Shown here: positions 1 through 13,313 of the stretch, piece by piece
Layout of the letters: each line of letters starts with the position of its first letter
Position numbering within the stretch: the first letter of the stretch is position 1
NCBI RefSeq assembly: GCF_932526225.1
Contig: NC_064036.1
Location: forward strand, 1,302,001 to 1,366,000
Direction of reading: 5' to 3'
From: Nematostella vectensis
Lineage: Eukaryota > Cnidaria > Anthozoa > Actiniaria > Edwardsiidae
Length of the DNA stretch: 64,000 nt
Notes under the pieces: model-generated
Databases searched by the model: none
Seen by the model: only the letters and a program-made list of their open reading frames with translations
What the model was told of the DNA's origin: nothing
Made by a program: the position numbers and the translations under genes

Positions 1-585
1 CTGTGCGTTTTCTGTGCGGTTTTGCGGTTTTCGCACCCCCTTACACCCCCCTCTATATCATATGCACATATGAGCCAATGTTGAGAAGACCATGCTAAGT
101 ACGTTTAATATTAAGATACACCTATAATTGGCAAATTTAGGAATAATTTCAGCTGTGTCGTGACTAACTAACGTGAATAATAAGTACAGTGTGTATGCAT
201 AGGAAAAAAAGCTTAACTTATACACTATCATATGATTGTCACCGTTTGTGCAATATCGTAGTCTTTTAAAGACAACCAAAGACAAGGCAGCAAGTAATGC
301 TACAATGGTACACTTAAAGTAGAATACCCAGTTCTTATATAACATTCAGAGAAGGGAAGTATAAAGAAGTTTGAAGTTATTCAATATACCCAAAATACAA
401 ATATAGCGGAAAAAGCAGTTTTACCTCGCTCTGCAAACCGTGCATTCGAAAGTCCTGACCAGAGGCTCCACATTGCTTTGCTCCATTGCAGACTGATCAA
501 AACAAACTATGAGTAGCTCCTCATCTGCTCATGTCCTGCCTCTCAAGTTAGCATAAATGATCAAAGTCGAGTTGTGCCAGAGACC

Positions 586-637
586 GGAAGAAATTCCCAC
601 GGACGTAGATTGAGGTCGAGTCCGCGGACTTCCAGCG
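586..637 (+). repeat. Left arm of a dispersed inverted-repeat pair
   Basis: About 52 bases here are closely matched, in reverse complement, by 2641-2692. Shared blocks include TCCCACGGACGTA and GAGTCCGCGG, with scattered mismatches. Similarity stops at both sides of the block. The pair encloses about 2 kb, including the candidate exon at 1218. It could be the ends of a degraded DNA transposon or two insertions of the same short family. Confidence 0.5.
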
Positions 638-692
638 GAAATCTCACCGGGAAGCATAAGGGTGTAGGCATGGAAATGTTTTGTCACCTGAA

Positions 693-713
693 GGGGGGGG
701 GGGGGGGGGGGGG
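693..713. repeat. Poly-G tract (21 G)
   Basis: An uninterrupted run of G, with two C runs shortly after it at about 764-780. Similar G or C runs occur at 10498-10513, 39365-39378, 39476-39498 and 56590-56605. They are simple-sequence tracts whose exact length is likely to be unreliable in the assembly. Confidence 0.9.
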
Positions 714-1217
714 AAAGCAACTATTTTTTTCCCTTACTTTTATCAAAATCCTCACGCATGCCCCCCCCCCCTCCCCCCCCGGGATAATCAAATGAACTTT
801 CCCTAATCTCGACTAAGGAACGCGTAGATGGCCTAGCAAAGGTTCCGTATTTAAATGAAACTTTAAACGGGCAAAGTCTACAACAGTCGTTTGCAAGTAA
901 TTCAACAGGCTTAGGTGCTATTTTTACGTTTTATGGGGATTAGCTGCATCTTGCATTATTACCTTTGCGCAGCGCTAAGATTTTAGCTCTATCTACGTGA
1001 GTTGTTTTGTTTTGAATTCGAGAATCAAATATGATTAATAATCGACAACAATTGTGTGACATGTTATTTAGCTGTCAATTTTCCGTCACGTGTTATATTA
1101 GCGGCGTCGAACGAAAAAGGCGAGACATACTGTAGGCGTTCTTTTCCCCCTGCTCTCCCCCTCCCCCTTTCACGCGCTTTTTTCCTCCCCCTCCCCCTGC
1201 GGAGCGCATTACCCAAT

Positions 1218-1287
1218 ATGGCTGCTGGGTTATGCGAACTCCATGTTTTCGGGGTTTTCGTGCCGGGAAAACTATCAAAGCCTACAG
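1218..1287 (+). CDS. Possible first coding exon of an unrecognised gene
   Basis: A short open segment starts with ATG in the context CCAATATGGCTGC, like the short-leader starts of many animal housekeeping genes. It encodes 23 residues beginning MAAGLCELHVFGVFVPGK and ends at a good donor, CAG followed by GTAGGC, leaving one base over. It lies just after a C/T-rich, CpG-containing stretch (1140-1200) that could be a promoter. I do not recognise the peptide. I could not find a second exon in the right phase between here and the GPCR at 3792, so it may be a chance pattern. Transcript data would decide. Confidence 0.2.
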
Positions 1288-3791
1288 GTAGGCTAAAGAG
1301 CGCGCGTGTTCGTTGTTTTGCGTCTCTGGTAATCACAACAAAGACCGTAAACATTGTACACAGGATTAGCTGAGAGGGGAGTGGAGGTGTTGCGCAGCGG
1401 GAGAGCTTTACCCAGTTTTTTTTTTTATTATTATTTTTATCTCCCGGTTTATGACAAAATATCGATTAGTCGAGTTGTTTTTGAAGTAAAAGTTGAATTT
1501 TAGCCACAAAGTTATGCAATTCTTATAGTTTGTATTCAAGTTATGACGTTTTCGAGGTTTTTCGAGAAACTTTAAATGAGCCTTTTCCAGGCGTTTCTTG
1601 TAGACCATCCCCCAATACTGAAATGCTTGCAGATATGGACCAATCAAGTTTGACCATATTTTCGTGCAAATTGTTGAGAAATTGGCTCATACTTTGGAGC
1701 CGTTTTCGCGCGAGGTTGTAGGTTGTAAATCATGCCGGCCACAAACTTCAAGGCTCATCAGAGAGAATTTTTAGGCGCTCTGTGGTTAGGATACGATGGA
1801 ATAAAATTCTGGCCTCTCAAAAAGTAGTTGATATTGACGTTCTTGACATCGAACCATTAGTCCAGTCAATCTAGTGTTTTACCAAAAAGTAATTGCAACA
1901 CAAGTAATTTCGAAAGTGAACATCGCGAAAATTTCGATCAAAGTTTCACCATTTTATCATATTTTATCAAATAAATATAAACTAAGATTGTACAAGCGTA
2001 ATATCGTTTGAATATATTATTCAGAATATTTGTTATCAAGTTGAATGAATTTCTGGAAAAACAGACTTATTTTACCTATCATCTTTTCTTTCGCTTTACG
2101 ATAGGGTACCCAACAACAACAAGAGAACAAAAGAAACACACATCTTCGAGCAAAACTCTGTGCTTTGCTAATCTCCCCACCCCACCCCCCTAAAAAAATG
2201 TCAATTTATAAGGTAATTTCTATAGCCTCCTCGATGAGTATTAATTGAGTATTTTTAAGTACTTTTAATAAGTTACTTATGACTGTGAAAATCGAAAATG
2301 TATTTAGAAAACAGGTATCAAAGACATGTTGTAAATAAAACTTCATAAAGAGGTACCCAATAAGTAAGTAAAGTACTTTACTCAATTAAGCTTACTTTAA
2401 TACTTAAAATAGAACAAAGGAAAAAAAAATTAAAGCAGCCGCCAGTGTCATGGTTCAAAGTTATAAAGAAACATTATTTGAAAAAAAATGGTTGGAAAAT
2501 TTCACTCAGCATACAACAAAGGCAGGAATTGTCTCTCTTACTCGTATAGGTACATAAGAGAAACGTAACTTTTTCGTCGTATGGCCGTCATCTTGTTTGA
2601 TGCTCGTTTCCGAAGTTGTTCGAAAGTTGTTCGGTATGACCGCTGGGAGGCCGCGGACTCAACCACAATTTACGTCCGTGGGAAATTGCTTCCCTCCAAA
2701 AGCATATGATCGAGTTACCGAGGATTCTATTATAACATTGGTATTTCTGTGGTTGAAAATAGGGGAGAGCTAGGCACTAGTGAGGTCGCAAAACACACAC
2801 TATGGGCTGGGAGGGTTAGGGTTTGGGGTTTGGTCATCGTGGTCGAGCATGTGGACCGCAAGATATACGTTTCAAAACAAGGTATGCTTAGGGTAGCAAA
2901 TGGTTTTCCAATTTCCTGCTTGAATACTTGTTTTCTCGATTTTTGTTTTCATTTCTTCGTTTTTTAATTTCAAAATTCGCGATACACAATACGCAGTCTC
3001 CTACGGCACTTACACGTCTTCCTCTTCCTAGTGCTTGAGTTGTTTGCGTGAAAAAGGTGCTACGAGAAATACTAATGTAGGACAAAAAAGCATTTTATCT
3101 TCTCTTATCCATTCTTCCTTTGGTTATGCAAGCTGCTTCAATTTCACAATTGAATTGCGTATACCACACGCCTGCCTACACATTAATCCTATTTCTCAGG
3201 GAGCCAATGATTGAACCACCACTTGGAAATGTGGTGAACGAAATTGAACATTCCGCTGGTTTAAAAGCTTATTCGGGTTCTATTTCAAGTGACCTTTTTT
3301 TCTTCAAAAGTACAATTGGTGGCCTTTTTTCAGTCGAAAAAGGCGAGGACTGAATCGCATGAATCGTAAAAAAAAATAATAACACGTACGTCATTTCCTT
3401 TGTAATCGGAAAAGGATATTTTCTCTCGTAACTAGTCACGGGATAACAAGGATCAAGGAAAGGAGAGCAAGCCAAGAGCAAGGTTAATACAGCGCGTCCC
3501 CAGTCAGTCTGATCCACTCGAGGAACAACTCATCGCATTCTTCGCCACTAGAAGTATCACATCAAGTATTATTGGGGTCTCATACCTCGCGCACTTGGCG
3601 GATTAATAACTCCCCGGATGACACAACGCTTACAGTCGAGCAATACAAGTAAATACTCATAAGTGCTTTGTATATTAAGGAGTTTATTGTCCTAAAACAC
3701 ATCGCCAATATGCTTACACAAAGCCTTTAAATTACGAGAGATCGCGGGATCGCATCAAACAGTGGAAGCGCTGAGAAAAAGTCTGAATACA
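1288..3791. other. Upstream intergenic region, no supported gene
   Basis: AT-rich sequence with short runs such as T10 near 1415. Besides the inverted-repeat arm at 2641 I see nothing I can defend. A pyrimidine-rich stretch ending in AG near 3200 is followed by an open segment to 3353, but it has no recognisable content and no matching upstream exon phase. The promoter and any untranslated exon of the GPCR at 3792 must lie here; I cannot place them. Confidence 0.5.
2641..2692 (-). repeat. Right arm of the dispersed inverted-repeat pair
   Basis: This is the reverse-complement partner of 586-637, sharing the CCGCGGACTC and TACGTCCGTGGGAA blocks. No target-site duplication is evident beside either arm. 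Confidence 0.5.
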
Positions 3792-5347
3792 ATGGCGGCG
3801 ATGCAGACATTCAATGACAGCGCTGAAATAATAACGTCTATGAACTTCACAGTGCCCCCAAGAATCACCGCATTCGCCGAGGAGCCTCGCGCGGTTTTTA
3901 TCTTACGACTAGTGGTGGGCTGTGTAATCGCTATCACAGGCTTCGTTTGCAATGCCATTGTGATAGTACACATAACTCGGCGGTGCCGAAGACTTTCTCT
4001 GGTGGAATTCTACATTCGCAACCTCGCAGTTGCCGACTTGGGGATCTTGTGCGGGAGCTATCCGATAGCTGTGATCCGTGAACAGTTCCATGGCGCTTGG
4101 CCCCTGGGGGAAGTTATGTGCTACTATGGGTACCCCCTGACAGAAGTGTTTTATGCCGTCTCTGTGTGGTCTATTACTGCCATTGCAGCTGAGAGGTATC
4201 AGCTCGTCAGAAAGAACTTCCAAAAAGTCTCTCATAAGCGGTCCTCAAGTAAGACAAGGCAAGGCACATAAGAGAAACTCTAAAACTAAGATGCTTTTTC
4301 ATAGTATAGCCTTTAGCCCATCAAGGGTCTCGAAGGGAGAAAGGGGCAGGAGGGCTTAATCCCATTTTCCTTGGCGCCTTTGGTTGTGAAGTTATATGTC
4401 TAGTCGTAGCCGCTTAGCTACAAGAGGTTTTGTTTCATAGGCAAGCTCCAATTTGAAGCTAGAGCATTCTGCTAAGGATGCGCAACGTCAACAGCGTCAA
4501 GAGAAGGCTTTCTTAGTGAATAAAATGAGCCCGTCGCCCCAAATAAAACCAAACAAAGCACACTTATTTGATATGGGGAGTATTTTGTGCTGCTATTAGG
4601 TATATATTTGAGTAGCCTTGTTATACTTCCCTTACTAAATGTCTCTCATTCCATTCAAGATGGCGCAACACGTTTATCATATGGCTGGGTTCCTTCTCCC
4701 TGACGTCACTTCCGCTCTTTTTTATCATGGACTACAAGAACACTTCCGGTGAGGGGGGCACCTGTAAGTTCTCGTGGCCCTCCGGCATGCACCACGTGTA
4801 CGTGGTCTCCCTTACGATCCTTCAGTACATCCTCCCAATGGGGATCATATCATTTACTTACCTCCACATCGCCAAGGAGATCAAAACAAGCAGCAAGTTC
4901 CATCGGCGAACAATACGAACGTCAGATATCAAGAAATCATGGGGTATACAGAAGTTTGACTCCCACGAAGAGCGCAGGTTGAAGGAGAACAAGCGCGCAC
5001 GCAAGCTGTTGACGCCGCTAGTGCTCGTATTCGCCGTGACTATGTTCCCGCTAAACACGCTTCGTTTGGTTGTACTGCTATGGCAAGCAGCCACGGAATG
5101 GACATATTTCCTTATCGTTTATAATCTCTCGGTTTTTGGGATTGTCGTGAATTCCGCCGCAGACCCGATCATTTATTCGATTGTGTCTAAGGAGTTTGAT
5201 TTTAAGGTTTGTTGGCACTGGCTGCGTTTGTGTTCGCAGCGCATGCGCATGAGGAAAAGCTGGAACAATAAGGAGGAGGAGACGAGCGGCCTGGCGACAA
5301 CTCCTGAGACACCCGAGAAAGGAGATTTTTTGAATAATTCCTTCTGA
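3792..5347 (+). CDS. Rhodopsin-class (class A) GPCR, neuropeptide-receptor type, two exons
   Basis: A seven-helix receptor, 384 residues, likely at the plasma membrane and sensing a peptide. Exon 1 is 3792-4258 and exon 2 is 4660-5347. The first in-frame ATG is 3792. Visible landmarks: an N-glycosylation site at N18, TM1 with N54, TM2 NLAVAD with D82, C110 at the start of TM3, E134-R135-Y136 closing TM3 (ERY instead of DRY), TM4 from about W157, C191 in loop 2 that can pair with C110, P215 in TM5, TM6 with FAVTMFPLN, and TM7 NSAADPIIY. The frame joins only if the intron uses a GC donor (AAG, then GCAAGG), giving phase 2 and an Arg codon across the junction. The obvious GTAAGA at 4249 gives the wrong phase, and a weak GT at 4241 would also work. 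The acceptor is TTCAAG at 4659. Ligand unknown; assignment to peptide rather than amine receptors is from general resemblance. Confidence 0.85.
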
Positions 5348-5554
5348 GGCAGGCCGCTAAAATAAGATAGTCAAAGATTACCCTTTTAAGGATGGACCAT
5401 TTGACTCAGGCCCTTAAATAATGAGCATACAATGACTGGCAGAAAAAATCACCAAATCCTACGGGGAAAAAATCGAGCAGCAAGACTGTCCAAGAAAAAA
5501 TTAGGGCACTCAATCCCTTCAAATATCAAATAGTCCGTCCCTTATAGACAGATT

Positions 5555-6234
5555 ACAATAACTAGGTGGGAACTAAATCAACAATAACTAGGTGGGAACT
5601 AAATCAACAATAACTAGGTGGGAACTAAATCAACAATAACTAGGTGGGAACTAAATCAACAATAACTGGGTGGGAACTAAATCAACAATAACTAGGTGGG
5701 AACTAAATCAACAATAACTGGGTGGGAACTACATCAACAATAACTAGGTGGGAACTAAATCAACAATAACTAGGTGGGAACTAAGTCAACAATAACTAGG
5801 TGGGAACTAAATCAACAATAACTAGGTGGGAACTAAATCAACAATAACTAGGTGGGAACTAAATCAACAATAACTAGGTGGGAACTAAATCAACAATAAC
5901 TAGGTGGGAACTAAATCAACAATAACTGGGTGGGAACTAAATCAACAATAACTAGGTGGGAACTAAATCAACAATAACTGGGTGGGAACTACATCAACAA
6001 TAACTAGGTGGGAACTAAATCAACAATAACTAGGTGGGAACTAAGTCAACAATAACTAGGTGGGAACTAAATCAACAATAACTAGGTGGGAACTAAATCA
6101 ACAATAACTAGGTGGGAACTAAATCAACAATAACTAGGTGGGAACTAAATCAACAATAACTAGATAGGAACTAAATCAACAATAACTAGGTGGGAACTAA
6201 ATCAACAATAACTAGGTGGGAACTAAATCAACAA
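5555..6234. repeat. Minisatellite, 26-bp unit, about 26 copies
   Basis: A head-to-tail array whose unit contains AATAACTAGGTGGGAACTAA. Copies are nearly identical, with rare single-base variants (CTGGG, ACATC, AAGTC, AGATAGG). The variant pattern starting near 5661 recurs at 5921, so ten units (260 bp) were duplicated as a block. The array begins about 200 bp after the stop of the GPCR at 3792-5347 and may lie in its 3' untranslated region. Confidence 0.97.
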
Positions 6235-9200
6235 AAGGTTGAAAAGGTGCAACAAAGACTCCGACGAAGGGCTAACGCTCGTCAGTTTTCATGGAGGCGT
6301 GAAATATACCATTTCAACCTTGCGTTCACCTATGGTTTACATGTGTTTGGAGCTTATGTTTTTCAGTAACAAGTGTTTATGATGTGTAATGTTGGTTGAT
6401 GCAAGCTATCATAATCATGAGAAATCAAATTAGAAATAAGAAAATGCTCGATTTTCTACGTATAAAGCCTAAGCTCGATTCAAATCAAAATCAAATGCAC
6501 CAAAACGAGAATGTTTAATGTCGTTCGAAATAAAACCCAGCGTAATCTGAGGCGTTAGCCTTTAAAGGTGGGAAGGGAGCCCAGTTGAGTGTAAACAGGG
6601 ATAAAGGGTGCGCGGACATAGATGGAAAAAGGATTTTAGGGGGGTTATGAGGGGCGGGAGTGCGCGCTTGTAGCCAAGAGATCCGCTGCCACGTGACCCC
6701 TGTCACCCTCCCCACCCCCTCGCGCGCACACCTTCAAGGCACGTGCTTCTGTCTGATAAACACAGGCGGTGACTACATGTGCAAACTGCGTACTTCACAC
6801 AGTGCTGCTGGTGGAACAAGCCAGCAAGAGCCAGATGACTTTCGCCCGTTGTTAGTCACGGTTGTCACTCGAGTTGCTATAGGAGTGTATCCAGGGCTTG
6901 CTAGGCGAGGGCGGTATTCAGAAATGTGTAAAATGTGACGATTTTTAAGAAAAGACCGCGCTTTTGGCGGCCGAAGGGTTGTGTGCCGTCAGTGTTTTGA
7001 CACAAACTATTAATACCTTTCATCGTTTCGCTTTTTTGGTGATAAAGATGTGTGGCTCACTTCCCACAAGGCCCAGCGGGTTTCCATGGACGACAAGCTA
7101 AAAGGTTTACCTATCAAAACTACGCACAGTTGGCGATAATAAATGACAAATAAAACTGGTCTAGCGCGCTTGTGTAATTTATTTCCTAACTCTTACTCTA
7201 AGCTAGCATGTGCAGAACACGACATTCACCAATGAAGTCATAGCTCTTCAAAATTGGTCTGATTTTTTTTACAAAAAAGGGTTCTCGAGATACAGACAGG
7301 GGGATATCCAGCCCATCGAAGAACTCGTGCCACGGAGCGACTCACGCCTTCATATAAAATAATAGACAGCACGGCAGGCTAAGCATGTCCTTTCATACAA
7401 TCAGCCTTAGGTACTGTTCTAAGGACATTCCTTTCCTCGTAACAAAACAAAAGCACTGCAAGTAAAAAGACACCCCGTAAGCCTGGCATATCCGATATTT
7501 CAAGAAAAATTAGAAGTATAAAAATGACCGTGATCTAGTGTGAAAAGGTAATATCCGGGCTAGGCTTAGCTCGCTTGATCTAAAGCACTAATTGCTTATA
7601 CACTTGTAAGTAAGAGGTCGCACTGCGGTCACTCAAAATTGTAATCATAATTAGAAAACATATCTAATAACATCCAAACACGTATAGCGAAAATGCTAAA
7701 AGATTGGGTGTGACTTGAATGTAGTTTAAAATAGGGTGGCGTTTGTTGCTTTCCTGTTTTCTTTGATTTATTTTTAGAGACTTTATTCGACTGAAGATCG
7801 CTTTTAAATTGAGCTTAAATGTTGTCGTCGGCCGTGATGTTTTGCCTGGTCGGGCGCTAACAGATCAGTCGCTAATCGATCCCTGACGTAGACCAAGCAG
7901 CACCACTTGTGGGTTTCACTGTCTCAAATTCTTTTTTCGAAATGCTTCAGGCGGATAGAAACCTCATCGATTAGCTTTAGAGAATTGTCTACAAAAACAA
8001 AGCTTTTCCTGATTATAAAGACTATATGACACTAAGGTCTTAAAAAGTGTAGCCGGCCGAAAGCATTAATGTTTTATGCCCTAACCGCAGTATAAGGTAA
8101 ACCTATATTTTAAATGGATTTTGCTAGGTAATTGTCGAAGTTATTTCGGCTGAGAAACTAATGGTTTTTAATTTAACCCCTCGTGTTTGAAGTTCCGGGC
8201 TTTATTGCATTATTACAGGACTTGGTCTCACTTCTCGAATGCATCACGAATTTAGCAGGAGCGTTTGGTGACAACCTTTATCTGTTTGGACACTAAACTC
8301 AGGCACCCTTTGCCTCTTGGCAATATAGAACCATTCCTTCACAACAAGAAGATAATTGGATCGAGGTTAGTACAGTTTTTCCTCTTTAGTCTATTTTTTT
8401 CGTATTTGCGTGTTAAACTGAACGTTTATATGAAATTATTTGCACTAGCTCACCTGGATAGCGCTAGTATGTTGTGATCATAAGTTGTTATTAAATATAG
8501 ATTAATAACTTGTGATATGACCAATTATTTTTGCCGCCACTGTTTCTGCTAGTTTTATTTACTTCGTAGCTAATTTTATTACAATTTCATTTAGTGCTTA
8601 ATGATTTTCATTTTTCTTTTTTTATTCGACCACTAAGGTGTCAACGCGACCACAATTTAGGAATAATTATAATTTGATCTTTGTAATTTGCCTAAAAACC
8701 TCCATCTTCAGGGTTTGCTGGTAGCTTGTCGATAGTTAAGTGTTTATCGGGGCCTTTTGGGGAAACAACTGACAATCTTTGGACACCGTGTATCCTAAAC
8801 TTTGTTATTAATCACGGAAATGATCACCAACATGCTGCTGACACCCTAGGCAGGCAGCAATAACTTATTATCCCCCCGTCTGTGCACAACGCGTCTCTAA
8901 ACAACTATTTTGACGCCTGTTGCAGGTGTTTCACGCAAGGGGGCTAGCGCTGCCCCCTCAAACTGCCGAGAACCTTTCGATAAGAGAGCGTTGCTGTTTT
9001 GTTGCAAGGTCAAAACTTATTGTTGTGTATCATTTTTATTTTGTATTTTTTGCACAGCGCAAATTGTTTGTATTAAACAATATACGCCTATTGCGTATGT
9101 TTTATTCGTTGTTGGTTTTGATTTGGGCGACGTCGTCATGATGATGATATTATACTCCTTATTTTGTCGTGTTAATGTCTACACTGACTAGCCTGGGCTT

Positions 9201-9698
9201 TTTTCAGTCATTTAACTGCATTTTGAACGGTCCCCCACCCCCCTTGGCCGTCAAAAAGTGGGTTATTTTTTATTAAAGGAACACATACTATCTTCCTTCC
9301 ATCTGATACATATATGGGCTGATCAACTAGTCGACCGTTTATAAAAACCCTACACATTGCGATCTTCAGGTGACTTTATCACAACAAACGTGGCAAAGAA
9401 AAAGCGGTGTCAATGTGGACCATTGTACCTGAAGTGCAAATGGATAGATTCACTTGGTGATGCTTAAAGTTTGCTCTTCGGGGCATTGGCTGCAATCTTT
9501 CCACACATGTTTGTATACTTGCGTTTTCTCATGACCTGTCTACTGGGTTATCATAACTTCTTTTGCGAAATGAAATTTCCTCATTTTGAGACGTTTGGCG
9601 AAGTGTATTACTAGTATAAATTTTCTGAAATATCCAATTTTACCAAGATATTTCATTTTTATTTGCCAGCGTAACGCTCTTACCTTTCACCAAATCAA

Positions 9699-9742
9699 GC
9701 GCATGCGTAGAAAGCGCGCGCACGGTCAAATTTTCCCGCCAA
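9699..9742. promoter_or_regulatory. Possible promoter cluster (NRF1-, E2F- and CCAAT-like motifs)
   Basis: Within an AT-rich desert, about 45 bases hold GCGCATGCGTA (close to the NRF1 palindrome), a GCGCGCGC run, TTTTCCCGCC (E2F type) and a CCAAT. A donor-like GGTATGAG follows near 9776. This is the motif mix of housekeeping promoters, but no coding exon is visible downstream. It could serve an untranslated first exon or be chance. Confidence 0.2.
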
Positions 9743-12700
9743 TGCGTCCGCTAATCAAGCTACAACTTGAGTCAAGGTATGAGAAAATGATATAATTGAT
9801 TCCTGCTATGTGTGCGTCAGCAAGAATAGATAATAAACCGGTAATAAATGCTCACTTAAAAAAAGCACAAGAAATTCCTCACTTGGCGAATTATCGTTGA
9901 ACAAAAACATAAGGGTATCGTCTTCACAAGAAAAGTGATCATTAGAAAGGGATCATTAGAAAAGTGACCATTAAAAAAGGCTTCATGCAATGGCACCATT
10001 AACTTTTTTTCCCTTTTTTGTCATTTCACCTCCTATTTCTGCAAAGCACAAAGGCATTTGCTTTTAAAGTATCAACAAAAATATATGACTTTTAATGAAT
10101 ATATATAGGCACCACTTAGCTTAAGGTAAAGTTCATAAGCAAACAATCTCCCTCAAACGCCGCAAGGTACATTTTAGAATTACAGGATTCAAAACCGCAC
10201 ATTTAGCATTTCAACAATCTTTTATTTGAGATTAATTGGTATTTTTAAAAGGCAAACAGCTAATAAATAATTAAGTAGCCATATATATCTTTGAAATATA
10301 TCTTTCAGACATAGGATGCTTTTGCTGCATACGCATATGATACAACATGGCGGGTTTGACACAGAGGTGCGATAACTAAGTAGTTGGTACAATTTAAAGT
10401 GTCCTTGGCTGGTTTAATCGACCCCATGCTTCGAGCGTTAGATTTTTTTAGCCGGTTGCTTTACAGACTTATGAATTAGTCTTTTTCTTCTGAACTAGGG
10501 GGGGGGGGGGGGGTGCATGGAACAAATGGCTGTGACCCAGGAAACTCGCTAATCCAAACATTGACATATAAGCCCTGAATACGGTCAAGTGGAGACGCGA
10601 TGTGTAGTGCAAAATTTTGCAGTAAAGAGTAGCTGCTTCTTTACCTTTTAAAACGCAATATATTTTAGACGGCTAGCAAATGCAATATAGGGCGTTAGTG
10701 TTTAACTGAGAGAATTGTATGCATAAGTCAACTTGCGAATAAAAAATGATACTGATTTTTTCCCCTTCACTATCGGCTGATCTTAATTCAAGGCACCAAT
10801 CAACGCAGTGAAGATAAAAAGAATTTGAAGTCATTCCCTAGCCCATTTCTCTTCAACGGTCACACTGGCGCGAGAAGGTGCATGTAATTTTTGCCGATCT
10901 TGAAGCATTTTCACTCGTGAAGCTTTGTTCAACAGCTGTTTCTCAGCACTTTTGCCTCACGCGGTAACTTCGAGAAATCAGAACCGCGACAAAAGGCTCA
11001 GATGGTGTGGGTGCGCCTTGTTCTGGTTGGAATCGAGACTACGACTTAGCTCTTCGGCTAAATAGACGGTATTTATCACAGCTACAATGCACAAATGTCC
11101 ATCACACATTACTGACGAATGGTGTTTTCCCAAAGGTTTAGTTTGCTTGTAATAGCATTTAGTCTCTTGGTTATTATGCGTATGAGGTTTATTTCTTTGC
11201 GGTCGATCGGTAAATATTGAAAAGCATATTTATTATTCTAGAAATCGAACTATTAGTATATAACCCATCAAAGGTTTTTTTGTCGGTGCGGGGATTTTTT
11301 TTTTCATTCGTTCCGAAATCTGTACGTTTCTCCGCGATCTCATTGTTGGTTTGAAGTTGTGATAAAAAGACACCCCTGGCGAAGGAGCCAATCGCACTGC
11401 CCTAATGACAGGATGTTTTTGTGCACACCGCGCGCTAGAACTCTTACTGAAAGCCGACCTTACTTTTCTCCTAACCAGATGAAACTCGATGGTCTCGTTC
11501 CCATGTATGGATTAACGACGGTTAACCGCTCGCTAAGCTTAAGTAACCCCTCAGTTACATTAATTATCTATTTATCGATAACAAGCACTGTTGGAGGTAG
11601 TTTTAAAAGATTTTCTTAAGAAAACCGCTTAGCATTTTCAGAAAGGGTATCTTTAGAGACCATTTTTTCACCATTAAGAGATCCGCATCGAAAAGGGAGA
11701 GCTTTTTTCTTTCCTTTAATTCCTTTTAATTTCCTATAATTATGGTTTGCGCTATTTGTTTTAGAAAATATGCTATTAACGTTTTATTTGTAAACATAAT
11801 GTAATAATGGATACGGTCAAGCTGACTTTAATCGCGAAGAACACAGATAAAACAGCCATTTCACGTCAGCGTTCAGTGCACCAACGGACAGGGTGACGAA
11901 AATATGATGAAAAGCAGACAGATTTCAAGATTTTTTCCATGGTCTGGCATTCAATGAGACAAGTTTTATTGGCATAAGTGTGAGTTGATATTATTTCTAA
12001 TTGCAGATTAAAGGGAAGCTTGTGGGGGCTAAAGTGCTGTTCAGATTAAAGGTAAGCTTTCATGTACGGCATATCACCCTGGTAATCTTTCTTCCATGAC
12101 ATTAAATGCCTTATGAACACAATATTTAATCCTTTAAGAAAGCCAATTAGAAATTTGATTAAAACGTTTTTGCTGAAAAAAGGAAATCTTGTAGATTGTG
12201 AAAATTTGAGCTTTCTTGTCAAAAAGTTTATCCCACCCACTGCTTATGTGTTCGCGCAGCGGTGAACTATAAACGCTTCCGTTTAGAAAGCATTTAATGG
12301 AGTTCTCCCAGCCTTGGTGACTCTTGTTCAATCTAGTTAGTCTGACTCGTCACCTTAGGCTAAAGAGGTGTATCCTCCCTTTTGCCAAAAGTATCGTATG
12401 TTGTTTATGTGTGATGTATTGTAGAAGCTATAAAAGCATACAAGTTTTTTTAGAAACCTGTGAACTCTTTTTATTTCGAATCAAACGAGGGTTTTCTGGA
12501 AAGGCGCGAAATCAATCGAAGCGCGCGAATGCTCACATGCATTTTTTACAGCTCGTGTTAGTACAACTCCATATCGCAAACACAATCTAGTTTTTTATCG
12601 TTATTATTACGTACATCGCTATAGAAAACGCACGTTGCCCTAGTTTCTGTGTTCTCGAAAAGATCATTGTCCGAATCATGTTGTAAAGAACTAGTGAAGG

Positions 12701-13238
12701 GGGGAATTGACGCCCAAGAAGGCTAAATTAAAGCTGGGTATTTCCAACATTTTCCCCGTCTTGACAACCCCTCAGATGTCGTAGTGTGGAATTATAAAAT
12801 ATCTGGAATATGAAAATTAGTGACACTCACTTTTTTTGCCGCCGCAAGCGCTCAGGAAAGTGTCAAATACACTACCATATGTGCTTTTAATTTCGTGAGA
12901 TCAAAGTAGTTACATGCGTGATGTAGATAGAGGCTTGTATGATGTGTCAATCTGCCACCGCAAGACACGAGGGTTGACAGATACAAAGCCCACATTTCAC
13001 AAAATTCCATTTAGAGGAAGAAGCGTTAGAAAATGCTTTACGGCCCAGACAAAAACATAATATTAATATATATATCATAAAATGAGATTTGTGAAACGAA
13101 AACAAGATTGCGAAATTTGTGAAAATAAAAGAATTGTGAAATTTGTGAAAAGAACGAGATATGCTTCATTTTTACATAATTCTTTTTGGGATATTGAGCC
13201 TAAAAATGTGGTCCATAGACATAAGAGGCGCGTAGTTA

Positions 13239-13313
13239 CGGGTGCGCATGGGCCGACTAGTAAGTTGGTCGTTTAATATTGAAGGATCTTCAAAATAAAA
13301 TACTTTTCCCATA
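13239..13313. repeat. Degenerate dispersed repeat related to 39388-39465
   Basis: The two stretches share GGGTGCGC, then AAGT..TTTAAT/ATTAA, ATCTTCAAA, a CTTTT(T)CC block and CATAC/ATAC, in the same order and with similar spacing. Identity is modest, so this may be an old non-autonomous element or coincidence. Confidence 0.3.

Noticed and set aside
2811-2833. Telomere-like GGGTTAGGGTTTGGGG
   Set aside because: Only one to two units with irregular spacing, most likely chance in a G-rich stretch.
3201-3353. Acceptor-like CTCAG followed by an open segment
   Set aside because: No upstream exon in a compatible phase, and the peptide has no recognisable feature.
3762-3791. An upstream start for the first GPCR
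   Set aside because: The codon at 3762 is GTG, not used as an ordinary start in animals; the first ATG is 3792.
8925-9007. A short segment with acceptor- and donor-like borders (TTGCAG ... GCAAG/GTCAAA)
   Set aside because: The 80-base segment is open in several frames and matches nothing I know; no partner exon is visible.
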